This document shows positions 45,801 through 57,365 of a stretch of DNA of 64,000 bases, one piece after another. This stretch comes from Conoideocrella luteorostrata. Lineage: Eukaryota > Ascomycota > Sordariomycetes > Hypocreales > Clavicipitaceae. Position numbers and translations under genes: made by a program. The notes beneath the pieces were generated by a model. It had not been told where the DNA came from and did not search any database. It was given only the letters and a program-made list of their open reading frames with translations. Numbering within the stretch: position 1 is the first letter of the stretch; every line of letters starts with the position of its first letter. The stretch covers positions 62,001 through 126,000 of the forward strand of contig JASWJB010000085.1 of the NCBI GenBank assembly GCA_032433595.1, given 5' to 3'.

Positions 45801-47226
45801 TCCTGAAAGTCAACGCCACGGCCGTGACCCTCGGGATCACTCGCCTCTACCTGGTAGCTTCAGAGGAGAAAATCCCGTAGAAAGAGATGGCGAGTGGCCT
45901 CAGTCTCAACCAGATGTCCCGCGCGATAGCTCTGGATTTCAGCGGCCTGGAGGACGCCATGCGGATTCTGATAATCGCAAGCCTTATCAAGACCAAAACT
46001 ATGGGCGACTCAACCCCGTATCAAATCCCAATCTCGATATTCCTTCAGGCCCTCGAGGCAGAGGTCGCGGCGCAAGCAGAGGTAGTCATGGACAGCCCTC
46101 ACAGCCCGGCCGACCAGACAATCGATTTAGCAATGCTCCAGAGACGCCAAGAGCACCGTCTCCCGAGAGAGCTGGTCATTCAAGCGGTCCTCCAACGGGC
46201 CCCGCGTCTGGTCGCGGCCGTCGTGGCTATGACACAGGCAGTGGACCACAAACGCCATCCGGCACTCCTGCAGGTCCATCTTCTGGGCGAAATAGAAACC
46301 TCGGCACCGGAGGCGACAAACCCTCACCAGCTCCAATAAATTCTTCTACTCCAGCGTCCGGGGTGCATCCAGACCGTCTCGCTCAGCTAGCAGGTCCGCC
46401 ATCTGGAACTCACAACAACCACCGCCCTCGCGGCCCTGGAGTCAACACCGCAGATAGACCAACACATAACTCTCGACCCGCACCGGCTCCTGTCACCGAC
46501 ACACCTACTGGACCAGCTGCTGGAGATCGTCCGGGACGGGGGGGTGGCAGGCGACAGCTTGCCGGGATAAACAACACTCTTCAGCAAGCTCAGGTAAGCA
46601 TGCCCGAATCTGCTCGCGGGACCGGTCCTCGGCATGGTCAGCCACGACAAATGTTGGGCAATTCGGATGTTCAAGTCCTGGCGGGCGGCTCACCGACGTC
46701 TACCCCAGGACAAGAGCGTAACGATAGTATGTGGGGTCCTTCGAATGGAGGCGACAACCAACAGAAACGAGATCATGATCGATCTCGAAGCGACCGTGAA
46801 GGACGGTCAGACCGGTCAAACCGGCCATCACGCCGAAACAGCCGAGAACGTGACCGTGATCGTGATAGTAAGGATCACGGCGAGAATCGAGACCGGCGTT
46901 CCATGGGCGGTGGCCAAGATGTCAGTGGAGGTAGAGAGGAGCGCGAGTCTCGCCGCCAACCACGCGATTCAATGGGACCTCCTCCTGCACAAAGCGGCGG
47001 GCGAGAGTCAATGGGAGGACGAGATGGCCGATATCGGGGCGATGGACAGTCTGGTGGTGGAAACTGGGGGGGGGCAGGCGGTAGTGGCCGTGGATTGCCA
47101 CGAGAAAGTGGCAACCAGCCTAGTGATAGGAGAGAGCAGCACCGAGAGGATCGCGGACGTAAGAGGCGAAGTGAAGAAGGGGTGGGGAGCTTGGCGAGTG
47201 ACCGTGACAAGCGACCTCGACGATGA
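39840..47226 (+). CDS. THO2: THO complex subunit 2 (Tho2/THOC2)
   Basis: Four exons, 39840..43427, 43496..44644, 44702..44790 and 44859..47226, with introns of 68, 57 and 68 bp all in phase, give 2397 residues. An RG/Q-rich N-terminus (GRGRGGRGGHFQQGHRGG) precedes a helical core of about 1500 residues with Tho2 features: EDKIQVWKERGRQEI, FFVKFLRVSSWWPRSHLKYESPF region, MPKGNVRLNRPMAKKQWRWPYP, and later TPELYTTFWALQLGDVCFPEDVY and FPDPSAKPDIVSDILLEQCVLPR. Tho2 is the scaffold of THO, which couples transcription to mRNA packaging and export in the nucleus. From about residue 1610 the last exon is a disordered tail rich in Arg, Asp, Gly, Ser and Pro (RDRDRDSKDHGENRDRR), ending KRPRR. Long antisense and alternative frames over this tail are shadows of its low complexity. 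Confidence 0.95.
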
Positions 47227-48028
47227 AGGGGAAGTGAGACAAAAACAAGGTGTATGTGAAGCTCAAGGTACAAGACCAACGATGTCAGCGCAACACCGGG
47301 GAGGCGGGGGGGGGGATACAGACCAGACCCGAAACAAGAAGAGAGAAAGCTTTCATTTCTCTGTGCGACGATTGTGTACGAGAAGCAGAAGTTGCCATGG
47401 ATTCGAGACAAAAACCAAGTTTGTGGAGAAGAGCGGAATAATTTTCGGCCAAACATGTCATTATATCAGGAGTTCTCAAGGTCGCCAACCTTATGTTCTA
47501 TTATTGCTTCCGTTTATCTACGATTTTGCTACCATTACAAGACAACTACTTGTAACTCAACTGGCTGTTGTTACATTTCACCTCCAGTGCCGCCCCCTTC
47601 GTGGGAATTGTGGCGAAGAATCCAGACCACAACTGCCTATATTATACCGTCTCGACGAGAATCCATAAATATCAGCACATTTGTGCAACAGCCTCGCGGC
47701 TGGCAAGCTGTACGATACCCATTTTTGTGAAGTCATACCTTTTCTGTATATGTACGGCATGCCAAGACGGACGTTTGGGTGGGAATTTAGATTTGTGCAT
47801 TTAGCGTAAGCGTTTTGGTTTGGACAATTAAGAGTCGAATATACCCCGTAGATTAGCAAGAAGCCGCCTAGGCTTTAACATGGCAATTTAGCGAGGCATT
47901 TTATATGAAGGATATTGTGTGTTTTGTGTTGTATGCAGAGAGTTCCTTTGATCAAAGTGTAACTAAAAGGTCGGTACCCTACGGTTGCTCTAACAGAGCT
48001 GCGCACCTCCTATGTAGACAATGGGGTG

Positions 48029-48229
48029 TCAATCGCGGCAAATACGCCTGACCCGCCACACAAATGGTGCAGTACTATAAACTACCGGATTGGAAGGTCC
48101 TACAGTTACCATGGGAGTAGTTTGATCCGCCATTGTATCTCTCGATGGCTTCTCACAGCCAGCTGAATGGCATGAACCACCGGACAGCGATTGGTTCTCC
48201 GGTGTGAGATTGTCGCTCATTTCCGCCAT
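48029..48229 (-). CDS. Hypothetical 66-residue ORF
   Basis: ATG at 48229 opens MAEMSDNLTPENQSLSGG.., with protein-like composition (acidic, Ser/Thr-rich), and ends at a stop at 48029. A gtaggacc donor-like site near 48102 could start an intron, but no downstream exon was recognised. Weak candidate only. Confidence 0.2.
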   Translation of the reverse strand: MAEMSDNLTPENQSLSGGSCHSAGCEKPSRDTMADQTTPMVTVGPSNPVVYSTAPFVWRVRRICRD

Positions 48230-51200
48230 AGTTTATCCTATGAATTCCTCCATGCTTGATATGCCCAGTGCCTAATTATCTGATTATGCATGAGCAAAAT
48301 GTGCGGTCTGGTGGCTGAACTAAGTGTTATCTTTGTCTGGTCGGGACTCAACAGACTGTGCGATATCACTGCTGTATCTACAAGACAAGAGCCATAACAG
48401 TAGACACTTCTCTGTGGCGAGTCCAATAAGTAGCTCACAAACGTTGCACCTTTCTGTTCGACTCTACATGGCAACTTCAGTGTAAGTCATGTGCTACATA
48501 CCCATCTGACTTTCTTACTACTTGCATGAGGTCCTGGGAGCTGTCATACTCTAAAGTAAGGGTCATTTTCTCCAGTCAGCAAGTCAGCTTATGTCGGTCA
48601 CGCCTTGGACACGTAATCTCCAATTGAGCTCGAACCCGATCTTTGTAAGCCGCCTCTTCCGTCTACCTCGATCATCGACCTGAACAGGCCTGGATGCATG
48701 GAGCGAGTGTGTGTGTGATATCTCGATTGCATCCCAAGAGGGTAAGTCGTGTCGTCTCTCCACGATGGCTAGCTCCCAGATTTGGCCGGTTTTCCCGACG
48801 ACACCCCCCCCCCCCTTTCCCCAAGACGACGTCAGCTTTGTTCTTGGATTCGAATTCAATATTCCACCCGGCGCTGACAGAGGGGCCCGAAGGTGGCTTG
48901 CGAAGGCGACGGCGGCCCAATGGGGCGGGCCGCCTCAACGCGATGCATCTGCATATTGTACAATACTGGGCTACGGAGCGGAGGTAGCGCCGCATCGAAG
49001 CCACTATTAATTATTGATAAAGAAGGCGTGTGGGTGGCTTTCCCGGACGGGCCGGGCCATTTCTGATTGGACTGGCAGTTTATTTATTTCCCCGGTGAAC
49101 CTCTTTTTTTTTGGGGGTCTCTCACCAGTTGTCTTGGAGGGTATCAGTATCAAGGACGAATCAAGGACGTGGCACGACTGGGAGATCAGCAAGTGGTGGG
49201 AGGCACGCAGAGTACGCAAAGGTCGGATTGCACTCGTTTCACCGACATTCAGACGTGAAACACGCGAATTCCGGCCTCGAATTTTACAATATGCGCGATA
49301 GGCTGTGGCTCAATCGTGTTGGTGGTGACTCTGCAAGCTTACATGAGCTGATCATTGTCGCGGCCAGGGATCAAGTGTGGCACACTTCGCAACAAGTCCC
49401 TGAGAGTGATTACTTTTTTTTATTCAGCTTTTTCTTCATCACTGGTACTCTCACACCATATTTTCTGTTTCTCTTCCCCGCATGGAGGAAACAGTCTCGG
49501 GCGGCTCCGTTGTAGCCCTGTTTGTGTTTGTCTGCGCCGGCTCAGTCCCCCCCTCCCCGTCTTGTACCTCTTGGAAACAATATCGTGATATACATGCTGA
49601 GGCTTTGCTTCGCCAGCACGTCGTAGTTTCCAAGGCTGAATGCCCCAATGTAAATGTGGTCTGTATAGCTTCTACTGCAAGCCCATAACAACCAGTGCTT
49701 ACGGAGAGGCGAGTGAGTGCCGCTGAGAAAACCACTCAACCTCGTTCTGATTCCACTCTTCGGCACATTCCTAATGTGTCTTTGCCGCCTCATGATGTCT
49801 CATCCGGTCTTCAGGCTGATCTAATCGTTGGTTGCTCTCTCGCAAGCAGCACTGCCCACACATCACCGGTGCTTACTAGGCAGCTAGATGTAGCTCTACA
49901 CGGCCACAACCATCGCATCTATCTGCGGATCTTTTCTCTCCAGTGCATAAAAAGACCATTCACAGTGCTCACTCCGCATGACTGGTTGATATCATTTCTC
50001 GACCCTCCGCCCTTACACCCCCCCTTCCTCTCCCCCAAAGCCACTATTAGAACAGTTGAGCGTCTCACTGCGTGCTTGCTCCACGACATGAGAGTTGATA
50101 CACCTGTGGTATGCTGAGCGAGCGGCGACTAAACTGAACTGATGGGGCGGTTCTTCTCTCTTCCCTCATACAGCTTAAAGTCGAATACCTCCGAATTAGG
50201 CTGCGGCTATGTCGATCCGGTGATGGCGAGTATCTCCATCACAAACTCTCACGACAGCCTCGTTACTCCCCGACCACATCGGTGTATTATAGGGCTGTAC
50301 TCTGACGAGCAAGTCTGTCATATCACTTTTCCTCTTGCAGGAGAAACCCTTCCACCGCTCTTTCACGCCAAACGCCACCCATCGCCGGCCCTTCTTTCAC
50401 AGTACTTTCACAGTCGAATACCTCATGTAGCCCCCTTCGTCCTTCTTGAAGTCAACCGAGCCAACACCAACACTAACACCACAACCAGAACACGTACGTG
50501 CCTCGTCATAGCAGCCGTCCAATGAATCCCCTTCTCATGCTGCACTCCACCAAGCCGGTCGAGTCTCACTCCTTGGGAGCCCACATCTCCAATCAGGGCA
50601 ATTTCGACGCCGCCATGTTTTACCCAGCAACCATCACCCAGCACCCAGCCAGCACCCGAGGGGTCACGGCCTAATCCTCTTGTCAGATACGCTTATGAGT
50701 GAAATATGCAGGATGACCAGTCACATACGACCATAGCCACCAGCAGAAAACAGGATCCCGTCCGATCTCCCAGGTTAACCTGACGAGCGCCGGATTAGTA
50801 GCTGGGTCGGAGACGACCAGCGAATTCCCGGTGTTGTATGTTTCATATCTTTTTTTTTTTTTTTTTTCCTTTCTTTCTGTTTTTAGAGATTCTCAGCTAC
50901 ATGTGTGTATGTACGGAGTATATATGATCCTTTTGCCATTTCCTCCTCGTCTTTACTATTTGTCGTGCAATTGCTTCGTTCCAGCCCGGTTGGGTTCTTC
51001 TAGACAAGACATGTAGACCATCACTATCACACTTTCGGTCGACGCGGTGTGTCTGCGTCTGCGGCTGCATGTAGCTAATCGACTAATCGGCAAACCTGGG
51101 GAAGTAAATCATGCAGCAAACCACAGACAGTTCCAGTTCTTGCCTGGCGCCGCAGTGCTAGGGAGGAACATGCATGAGAGTAGCCCTAAATGACTTTCCT

Positions 51201-51396
51201 GCGTCAATGAGCGCCGCCCTCTGCGCCGCGTGCATTTGCATATCTGCTCCGGCGCGGGCTCGTTGGTTCGCAGGTAGTTAAGGTAGCTAGCTAGTCAGTT
51301 AGCTAGCCGGTCAGTTCGTGCACGGAGGAGTACCGAGTGCGGAGTACGGGAGAATGAAGGTTGAGAGAGTGTGTGTACTTGTACTCCGCAGTGTAG

Positions 51397-51447
51397 ACGC
51401 AAGACGCAAGACGCAAGACGCACACGCACACGCACACGCACACACAC
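51397..51447. repeat. GACGCAA and CACACG tandem repeats
   Basis: About three GACGCAA heptamers run into about four CACACG hexamers and a short CA run. Confidence 0.8.
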
Positions 51448-52605
51448 CGCCGAGACATGTCCCGCTGCCGCATCATTTCATTGGCGGCGGTGCGTATGGG
51501 CCAAACGTACGTGATGTACACGGTAGTTGGTTATCTGTATAACTACCATCATCTGTATTGCATTCGCGGGTGCGGTGAATCATGGGCGAACCACCAGGTG
51601 TCTTTTTAGCTCGGACACGAAACCTCTCTCATTTGCCGTCGTCTCAGCTTCAGGCTCCGGCTCCGGCAGAAGACGACCATGTTTTTGCGGTGCCCTTTCC
51701 GTGCCCTTTCCCTGTGCTCCGCGACAGCGACTCTGCCTCATTTTGCACTGTCTAATTGTCAAACGTTTTGGCACGTTTTAGAGTCGAACTTGTGCGGGTG
51801 GTAAGGTACCCCAGCTACGTACTCTGTACATACCTTGCCTATCTTGCCCGTCTATCTACCTACCCTAGGTTGTCTTGCTCATGATGTCAAGACGCTTGGC
51901 GACGGCAAACTAACTGCTAAACACTCAGTCTCGTCATCACGGGCCGCGGCCATGCCCCCCTGCCAGCCTCTCAACTAAGGTCTGTTTGATTAGCCAAAAA
52001 CACGCAATTAAAGATGATAGCCCATCTCGTCACAATCCGCTCATCACATGCCTGCCGCCATCTGAGACAAAACCGCACATACCACATACCAGGCCTGGCT
52101 GAGCAGTAACTACGGAGTAGAATGCATCGTATCGCACGTACCGAGTACAGATAGAGAGCGACACCCGGACGGAGAATAGAGACCGGAGACAGCGGAAAAC
52201 ACGGAAAACAACGGAGTACGGAGTACGGAAGCAGCCCCCCTTGCCAATTAGTAGTCAGAGACCTCGGGGCTATTGTCTTCAATCAGCTTTTTCCACATCA
52301 TAAGGTCATTTTTGACTGACAGATGCAGCCGTGCAGACTGCTGGCGATGGGACACAGAAGGGGTGCCGAGTACGGAGCACGGAGCAGTTAGACAGTTAGA
52401 GTATGTAGTAGTATATTCCGAAGACATGGGGATGGGGTGGCGTTTGCGACATTTGCCAAAACCCTTCCTGCGTGTCGCCGTCCGTCCAGTCGCACGTGGA
52501 TACCGCTTCTCTGTGCCGCACCTGCGAACCTGCAAAGGGAGGCGCCGAGAGGGGAGGCGGCGAGGAGGGGGAGAATTAAACGTGGCCAAGCAGAATGGCC
52601 GCCGC

Positions 52606-52645
52606 CCTCCACCACCACCACCGCCGCCACCACCGCCTCCTCCAC
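52606..52645. repeat. CCG/CCA trinucleotide repeat
   Basis: About 12 CCN triplets. They encode poly-Pro in one frame and poly-Trp/Arg shadows on the other strand, which explains the long but meaningless frames here. Confidence 0.8.
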
Positions 52646-52913
52646 AATCTGCCCTTTCTCGGGTGGCCCTCTCTTAGTTTAGTTGGTGGATTTTCTTCCT
52701 CTTTCTCACCTTCTCTCTTCCATTGTCTTACTACTATGGGCACCGCGATTGCAGGATAGCTGAGCGTCTTAGTTTTGTCGGCGCGAGGGGGGCGTTCTTC
52801 TATTCTTTTCTGTTGCATCTTCATCCTGGAGTTGACATGTCAGTTGATACTTGGTGTCGTTGTACCCACGATGGAGCATCTTTACGTACCGACCAGCCAA
52901 TCTATAACCCTTA

Positions 52914-52914
<1 letters not shown>

Positions 52915-52944
<30 letters not shown>

Positions 52945-53036
52945 ACCTACTCGAGCACTTGTTTAGTTAGTTGCCATGCCTCCCTGCCTACTATCTACCT
53001 ACCTGTCTACCTGCTGTCTACCTACCTACACAAGTA
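52915..53036. repeat. CCTG then CTAC tetranucleotide repeats
   Basis: About six CCTG units at 52915-52940 are followed by an imperfect CTAC/CCTG tract to about 53036. They look like one decaying tetranucleotide array. Confidence 0.75.
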
Positions 53037-53348
53037 GGTAGCCTCGAGTAGTCACGAACTGATGATGAAACAAAATCTCCATGTCGGGCCGGGCGTGGGC
53101 TCGGTGTGGCAAAGTCTCATCACAGGGGAGGGGGACGCGACAACCCGGATCACCCCCAAGGTCCTTTCTGCCTGTTTGCTCTCGATTTACAAACTATCGT
53201 CGAAATGCGTGGCGGAGGGGGAAAAAAAAAAACATACTCGAGCCACACACGGGCAGCAGAGCCCAAAAAAGAGCGTTGTACCCAGCCCGTCCTTCGGAGT
53301 TGGTCCGGTTGGAATGCCGTTGTCGGGTAAATTCCATGGTGTGTTCTA

Positions 53349-53386
53349 TCTCTCTATCTGTCTCTGTCTCTGTCTCTGTCTCTGTT
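53349..53386. repeat. (TCTCTG)n hexanucleotide repeat
   Basis: About five TCTCTG units flanked by CTAT/TCTC variants. Confidence 0.8.
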
Positions 53387-53611
53387 GTCTCTCTGGTGGC
53401 TGAACCTGACAGCACACCTTGGCCACCCTGGTTAAAACTCAACCCCCCGTTCTTCCAGTGGTTGCATGTTTCATTGGATGCCAAAATTCAGCTTGCTGCC
53501 AAAATGAAGTAAAGTAATCCGGAAAGACAACACATAGCAGACCGGTACCTGTGGTATAGAGTCAGTCGCCTTTCGCAATCTATCTATTTACAAGTTGTTG
53601 GCTGCTGCATG

Positions 53612-53633
53612 CACCACCACCACCACCACCACC
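53612..53633. repeat. (CAC)n trinucleotide repeat
   Basis: Seven CAC units, not in a supported reading frame. Confidence 0.85.
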
Positions 53634-53946
53634 AAGATCACTTCGACGCTCGTCATGGCCCATGGCTCGTGGCTCATGGTTCATGGGTCGTGTCTCCATC
53701 TTTGATTGATTGATGGCCGTGCTGCTGCCATGCAACCTAGTCGACGCTTCAGAATGTGTCCCATTATCCCCCCCTCCCTCTCTGCACTGGTTTATCGGCA
53801 CCGCGGGAATTCCCGCATTTTGCCGCAAGTACCTGTTGCTTTTTTGAAAGACATTGTGTCGGAATTTCCAACTGGTACTTGCTAGCTCAGTCGGTCCCAA
53901 GGCGGGCGGCCTGTGGGATGAACGTAGTTAGTTAGTACTTTACAAT

Positions 53947-53950
53947 GTGT

Positions 53951-53984
<34 letters not shown>
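53947..53984. repeat. (TTG)n trinucleotide repeat
   Basis: About eleven TTG units with one GATG interruption. Confidence 0.8.
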
Positions 53985-54935
53985 AAGTGATGCATACGCA
54001 CTACACTACTCCATGACGACGACAGGCATCGGCCAACACTACGGTTCTGCAAGTCTCACACATGCCGCCGGTCGGTTCAAGGCAGTCGTATTCGACAGCT
54101 ACTACTTCGCACAGTATCAATTTTCTTCTTTCCCCCCCGACATTTCCAGCCTCCAGCCACATGGACAAAGCTATGCCTCTTTGATACCTTGATCAGCTGA
54201 TGCCCCCGTTGCGATAACGCCTGCTCGCCGCAGTCCTGCAGCTGCATTCTGCCCGAACTGGTCAGTCTTTTTGAAGCGCAAGTCCTCGTTCAATATGACG
54301 TTATTCCTGAATGGCGCTACTACGACTTCCTACAGGGCGGTCGCCATGAACGAGCAGGAGGATGCCTGAGGTAACGCGCGCATGGTAATATCGCCTTGCC
54401 GCCAAGATCCTTCAACGCTGGAACAAATCCTGGCAAATCCTGGTTCTTTCTTGCATAGCCTCATCAGCTTCTGCTAGCTGAATGCTTCCCACAAATAAAC
54501 ATCTTACAGCCCACCGGCTGCATACCTTGTGCGTGGTAACAACGTGGTACATTAAAGTGGAAATACTATAATAAGAAGAGAGCCGTGCCGTGGGCGGTGT
54601 TTGATTATCTGAACATGATGTAACCCGGACATCATGACTAGATGGGAAGGCAGTAAGAAATCATTCTAGTCAATATTTCCCTCAATTCGAACTAGTACCG
54701 GTAGCCTCTAGCTTGGGGGCTTCATGCACCTCCACGAAAGCTCCTCTCCTCCATGCGTACCATGCAGCATTTTCTTCAATGCTAAGCTAATGGATGCAGC
54801 TGCAGGTGGTTGGCGTGAGGCCACCCCCCTCCAATCCAATTATTTCTTGCCAGGTCACTCACCACTACTCACCACCACTACCATGTTGGTAAGCTGACTC
54901 TCTTCGTCCTTCGGTTTTATTTTGGGCGCAGTACC

Positions 54936-56260
54936 TTACCGGCCCCGCTTCGCCAGGAACTCATCCACACCCTGGCGCTTCTCCTCCGTCCCAAATGTGG
55001 TATAGTATAAGTTGCGCTCAAAAAGGTCGTCCCTGCAAAGAGCATCGGCTGGTATATCATGAATCGTCAGCAGGGCAGAATTCAATGCGAGCGAGAGAGT
55101 AAATGCAAGTGTGCGAAAAGGGCTTGCCAATCAGGCCTTGTCGAAATCCGTTGATCCTTACCTCTGCATACGGCTTCCTTGGCCAATTGAAGCGCCTCAG
55201 ACCCATGTTCTGTCAGTGCGCTCGCAGTAGCGATTGCTTGCTGCAGCATGTCACCGTCTTCCGCGACGTCGCACGCCAGACCCCATGACAAGGCCTCCTC
55301 GCTCGTAATTGGTTTACCCGCAATGATGGTTCGCATAGCCTGGAAGACAAAGAAGAAGGAGAACGTTAGGTCGGATACCAAAGATGCTTCCCGCCGCTGG
55401 GCTGCCTGGAGTAAGATTCAGAGCGAATATTAACTTACGCGAAACTTGCCAACGGCAGCGGTCAGTCTTTGAGTACCACCTGCCCCGGGAATAAGACCCC
55501 GCTTTGTTTCTGGAAGGGCGAAATAGGCCGATTTCGAGACGATGATCAAGTCGCACTAGTTATCGCAAATACAATGTATTAGCCGCATGGTCATACTTTC
55601 TTCAGCGCGGCGCATAAATCCGGCGCGCGGGGTATAAGCCCTGCCACAATTGCGTTATCGTGAAGTAGGGACATTGGATGAGCTCTTACCATTAAAGCAA
55701 GTTCGAATCCGCCGCCAAGCTAATGAATGCAAACTATGCGTAAGCCAAAAGCCACGTATTTTTTAAAGTAAAAGAGTCAGCATTGTTGTACTCACCGCTG
55801 GTCCATTGACGGCTGCGAGTAGCGGCTTGCGAACAGCGGCCATGCCGACACACAAGTCCTCAAGGTATCGACAAGATCGGGCACCAGCGGAATCCAGACC
55901 GGCAATGTCTTTTAGATCGGCACCAGCTAAAGTTGACAAGTTAGAAAAATAACATCGCTGCAAAAGGGACTTATGACGCCAACGTATCAAAGTGGAGAAC
56001 GACGAGGCAAACCGCTACGCGGCTGGAGGTGGACTAGCGAGGAATACACTGTAATCATGTGGCTCACCAGAAAAGAACGTGCCGCTCCCAGTTATGACAA
56101 TGGCTTTCACTGCCGCGTCGGTTGATGCTATCTTGAGCTCCGACAGAAGCACTCCAAGAAGCGTCTGGGACATGGCGTTGCGCTTCTCGGGTCGGTTCAG
56201 CGTGATTAACCTAACCCCGTTGGCTGGCGACGTGGCTTGGACGAGACTAGATGCGGACAT
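54936..56260 (-). CDS. Enoyl-CoA hydratase/isomerase family protein
   Basis: Six exons, complement(54936..55048, 55162..55339, 55439..55555, 55690..55719, 55796..55926, 56068..56260), give 253 residues; all five introns (76-141 bp) close in phase. The crotonase fold is clear: [30 protein letters not shown] (oxyanion-hole segment); [22 protein letters not shown] with the first catalytic Glu; and [18 protein letters not shown] with the second. Both acidic residues of true hydratases are present, so syn-hydration of an enoyl-CoA is likely; the methylglutaconyl-CoA hydratase (AUH) group is close. The C-terminus ([16 protein letters not shown]) is usual for the family and carries no obvious PTS1, so a mitochondrial or cytosolic site is possible. 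A 30-bp micro-exon encodes [10 protein letters not shown]. Confidence 0.93.
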
Positions 56261-56880
56261 GTTGCCGATAATTTGGTTTTTAATCTGATAATCTTTTGTG
56301 TATGAGAGCGAGAGTTGACTTTGCGATTTCGTAAGTAATGAGCCAGGCAGACTCAGAGAGTGGCAACAAGACTGGGATGTACCTGGAAGAATGCTTGTGG
56401 GTCGAGGAACGACAGCGGCTGTCTTGTGGTTTAAGGACTCGTGGTGCGGTGTTTGTTATGGCCTGCGAACGAAATCAAAGCGCAAATAACGGCACGGTTT
56501 GTTGAGTAAACTATTGCACTAATGGATATGATGGATGGCACTGGGGACAAGACTGGGCTTTGTAGACGGACGGAAATCGGGGTTGGTGTGGGTGAGAGCG
56601 AGGGTGACGACGGGACAGTCCTTCTCAGCTTGGCGGTTCGTGAAGTGCAGTGGAGACTTTGACGCATATAGATGGGGTCGCAGCAGCAGAGAGAGCGAAT
56701 TATTGTAAGCCAAGGGCAGCAAACGACAAAACCTTTGGGAAAGTGCTTCGAGGCTGCTCCAAGTGCTCTGAGGGAAAAGATATTAATCGAGGCGCAGCCA
56801 AGCTAGATCAGATGCACCACAGGATAACGTCGTTAGGGCGGAAATGGGTCAAAGACTCTGACCAGATGTTGGTGTACCAT

Positions 56881-56905
56881 GTACTCCGTAAACCACACGG
56901 AGTAG
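56881..56905. repeat. Inverted pair of the dispersed motif
   Basis: TACTCCGT and ACGGAGTA face each other across about 7 bp, forming an 8-bp potential stem. Confidence 0.7.
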
Positions 56906-57345
56906 CATCGATAACTTTACGATACGGAGGGCGGAGTATATTGCAATAGAGGCAGGTGCTCCGAGGGCCTCTCGAGATCTGTTTGCTCTTGCCTGTTGAG
57001 CTTATCGGCCGTCCTCATGACGTGGAGGCAGGAGCGACTGGCTGATCGGACATTTACACGAGTGCACGATGTCGACACCGTCTGCGGGTAGTCACAGGCA
57101 AGCAGGGATACGCATGTACTAAAACGGGGTCAAACATGGGGAGCATAGCACAGCGTTGATCACAGCATGAACAGTGGGAGCACAACATGTATGTCTCTTG
57201 AGTCGTCTTCAGCCGCCGTTCGAAATGCGCTGGAGTGGCTCTACCAACAAGAGGTTCCAAAAAAGTACGGAAGTACCAGAGCCTGCTGGCATGTACAAGG
57301 CGCCCTCCCTTTGTGCGGGGACTTGGGCAAGTACCTGGACGAGTA

Positions 57346-57365
57346 ACCTGGGTGAGCACCCAGGT
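57346..57365. repeat. Perfect 9-bp inverted repeat with 2-base spacer
   Basis: ACCTGGGTG, AG, CACCCAGGT. Its sequence is unrelated to the dispersed TACGGAGTA motif. Further ACCTGG/CCAGGT-like bits lie beside it (57332-57370). Confidence 0.8.

Larger units (their letters stand above)
47227..54935. other. Gene-poor, microsatellite-rich 7.7-kb intergenic region
   Basis: No convincing gene. Frames such as 48711-49010 (plus) and 49014-49301 (plus) have plausible composition but no domain or splice support. It contains many simple repeats (listed separately), T tracts (50850-50868) and C tracts, and motif copies at 50911, 52112 and 52211-52229. 3' UTR of THO2 lies at the left and of the enoyl-CoA hydratase at the right. 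Confidence 0.5.

Noticed and set aside
46634..47668. 344-codon plus-strand ORF in another frame
   Set aside because: It overlaps the low-complexity THO2 tail in a different frame; its composition is that of a frame-shifted Arg/Asp repeat.
48711..49010. Plus-strand ORF of 99 codons
   Set aside because: Proline-rich composition crosses a C tract; no domain and no splice or start support.
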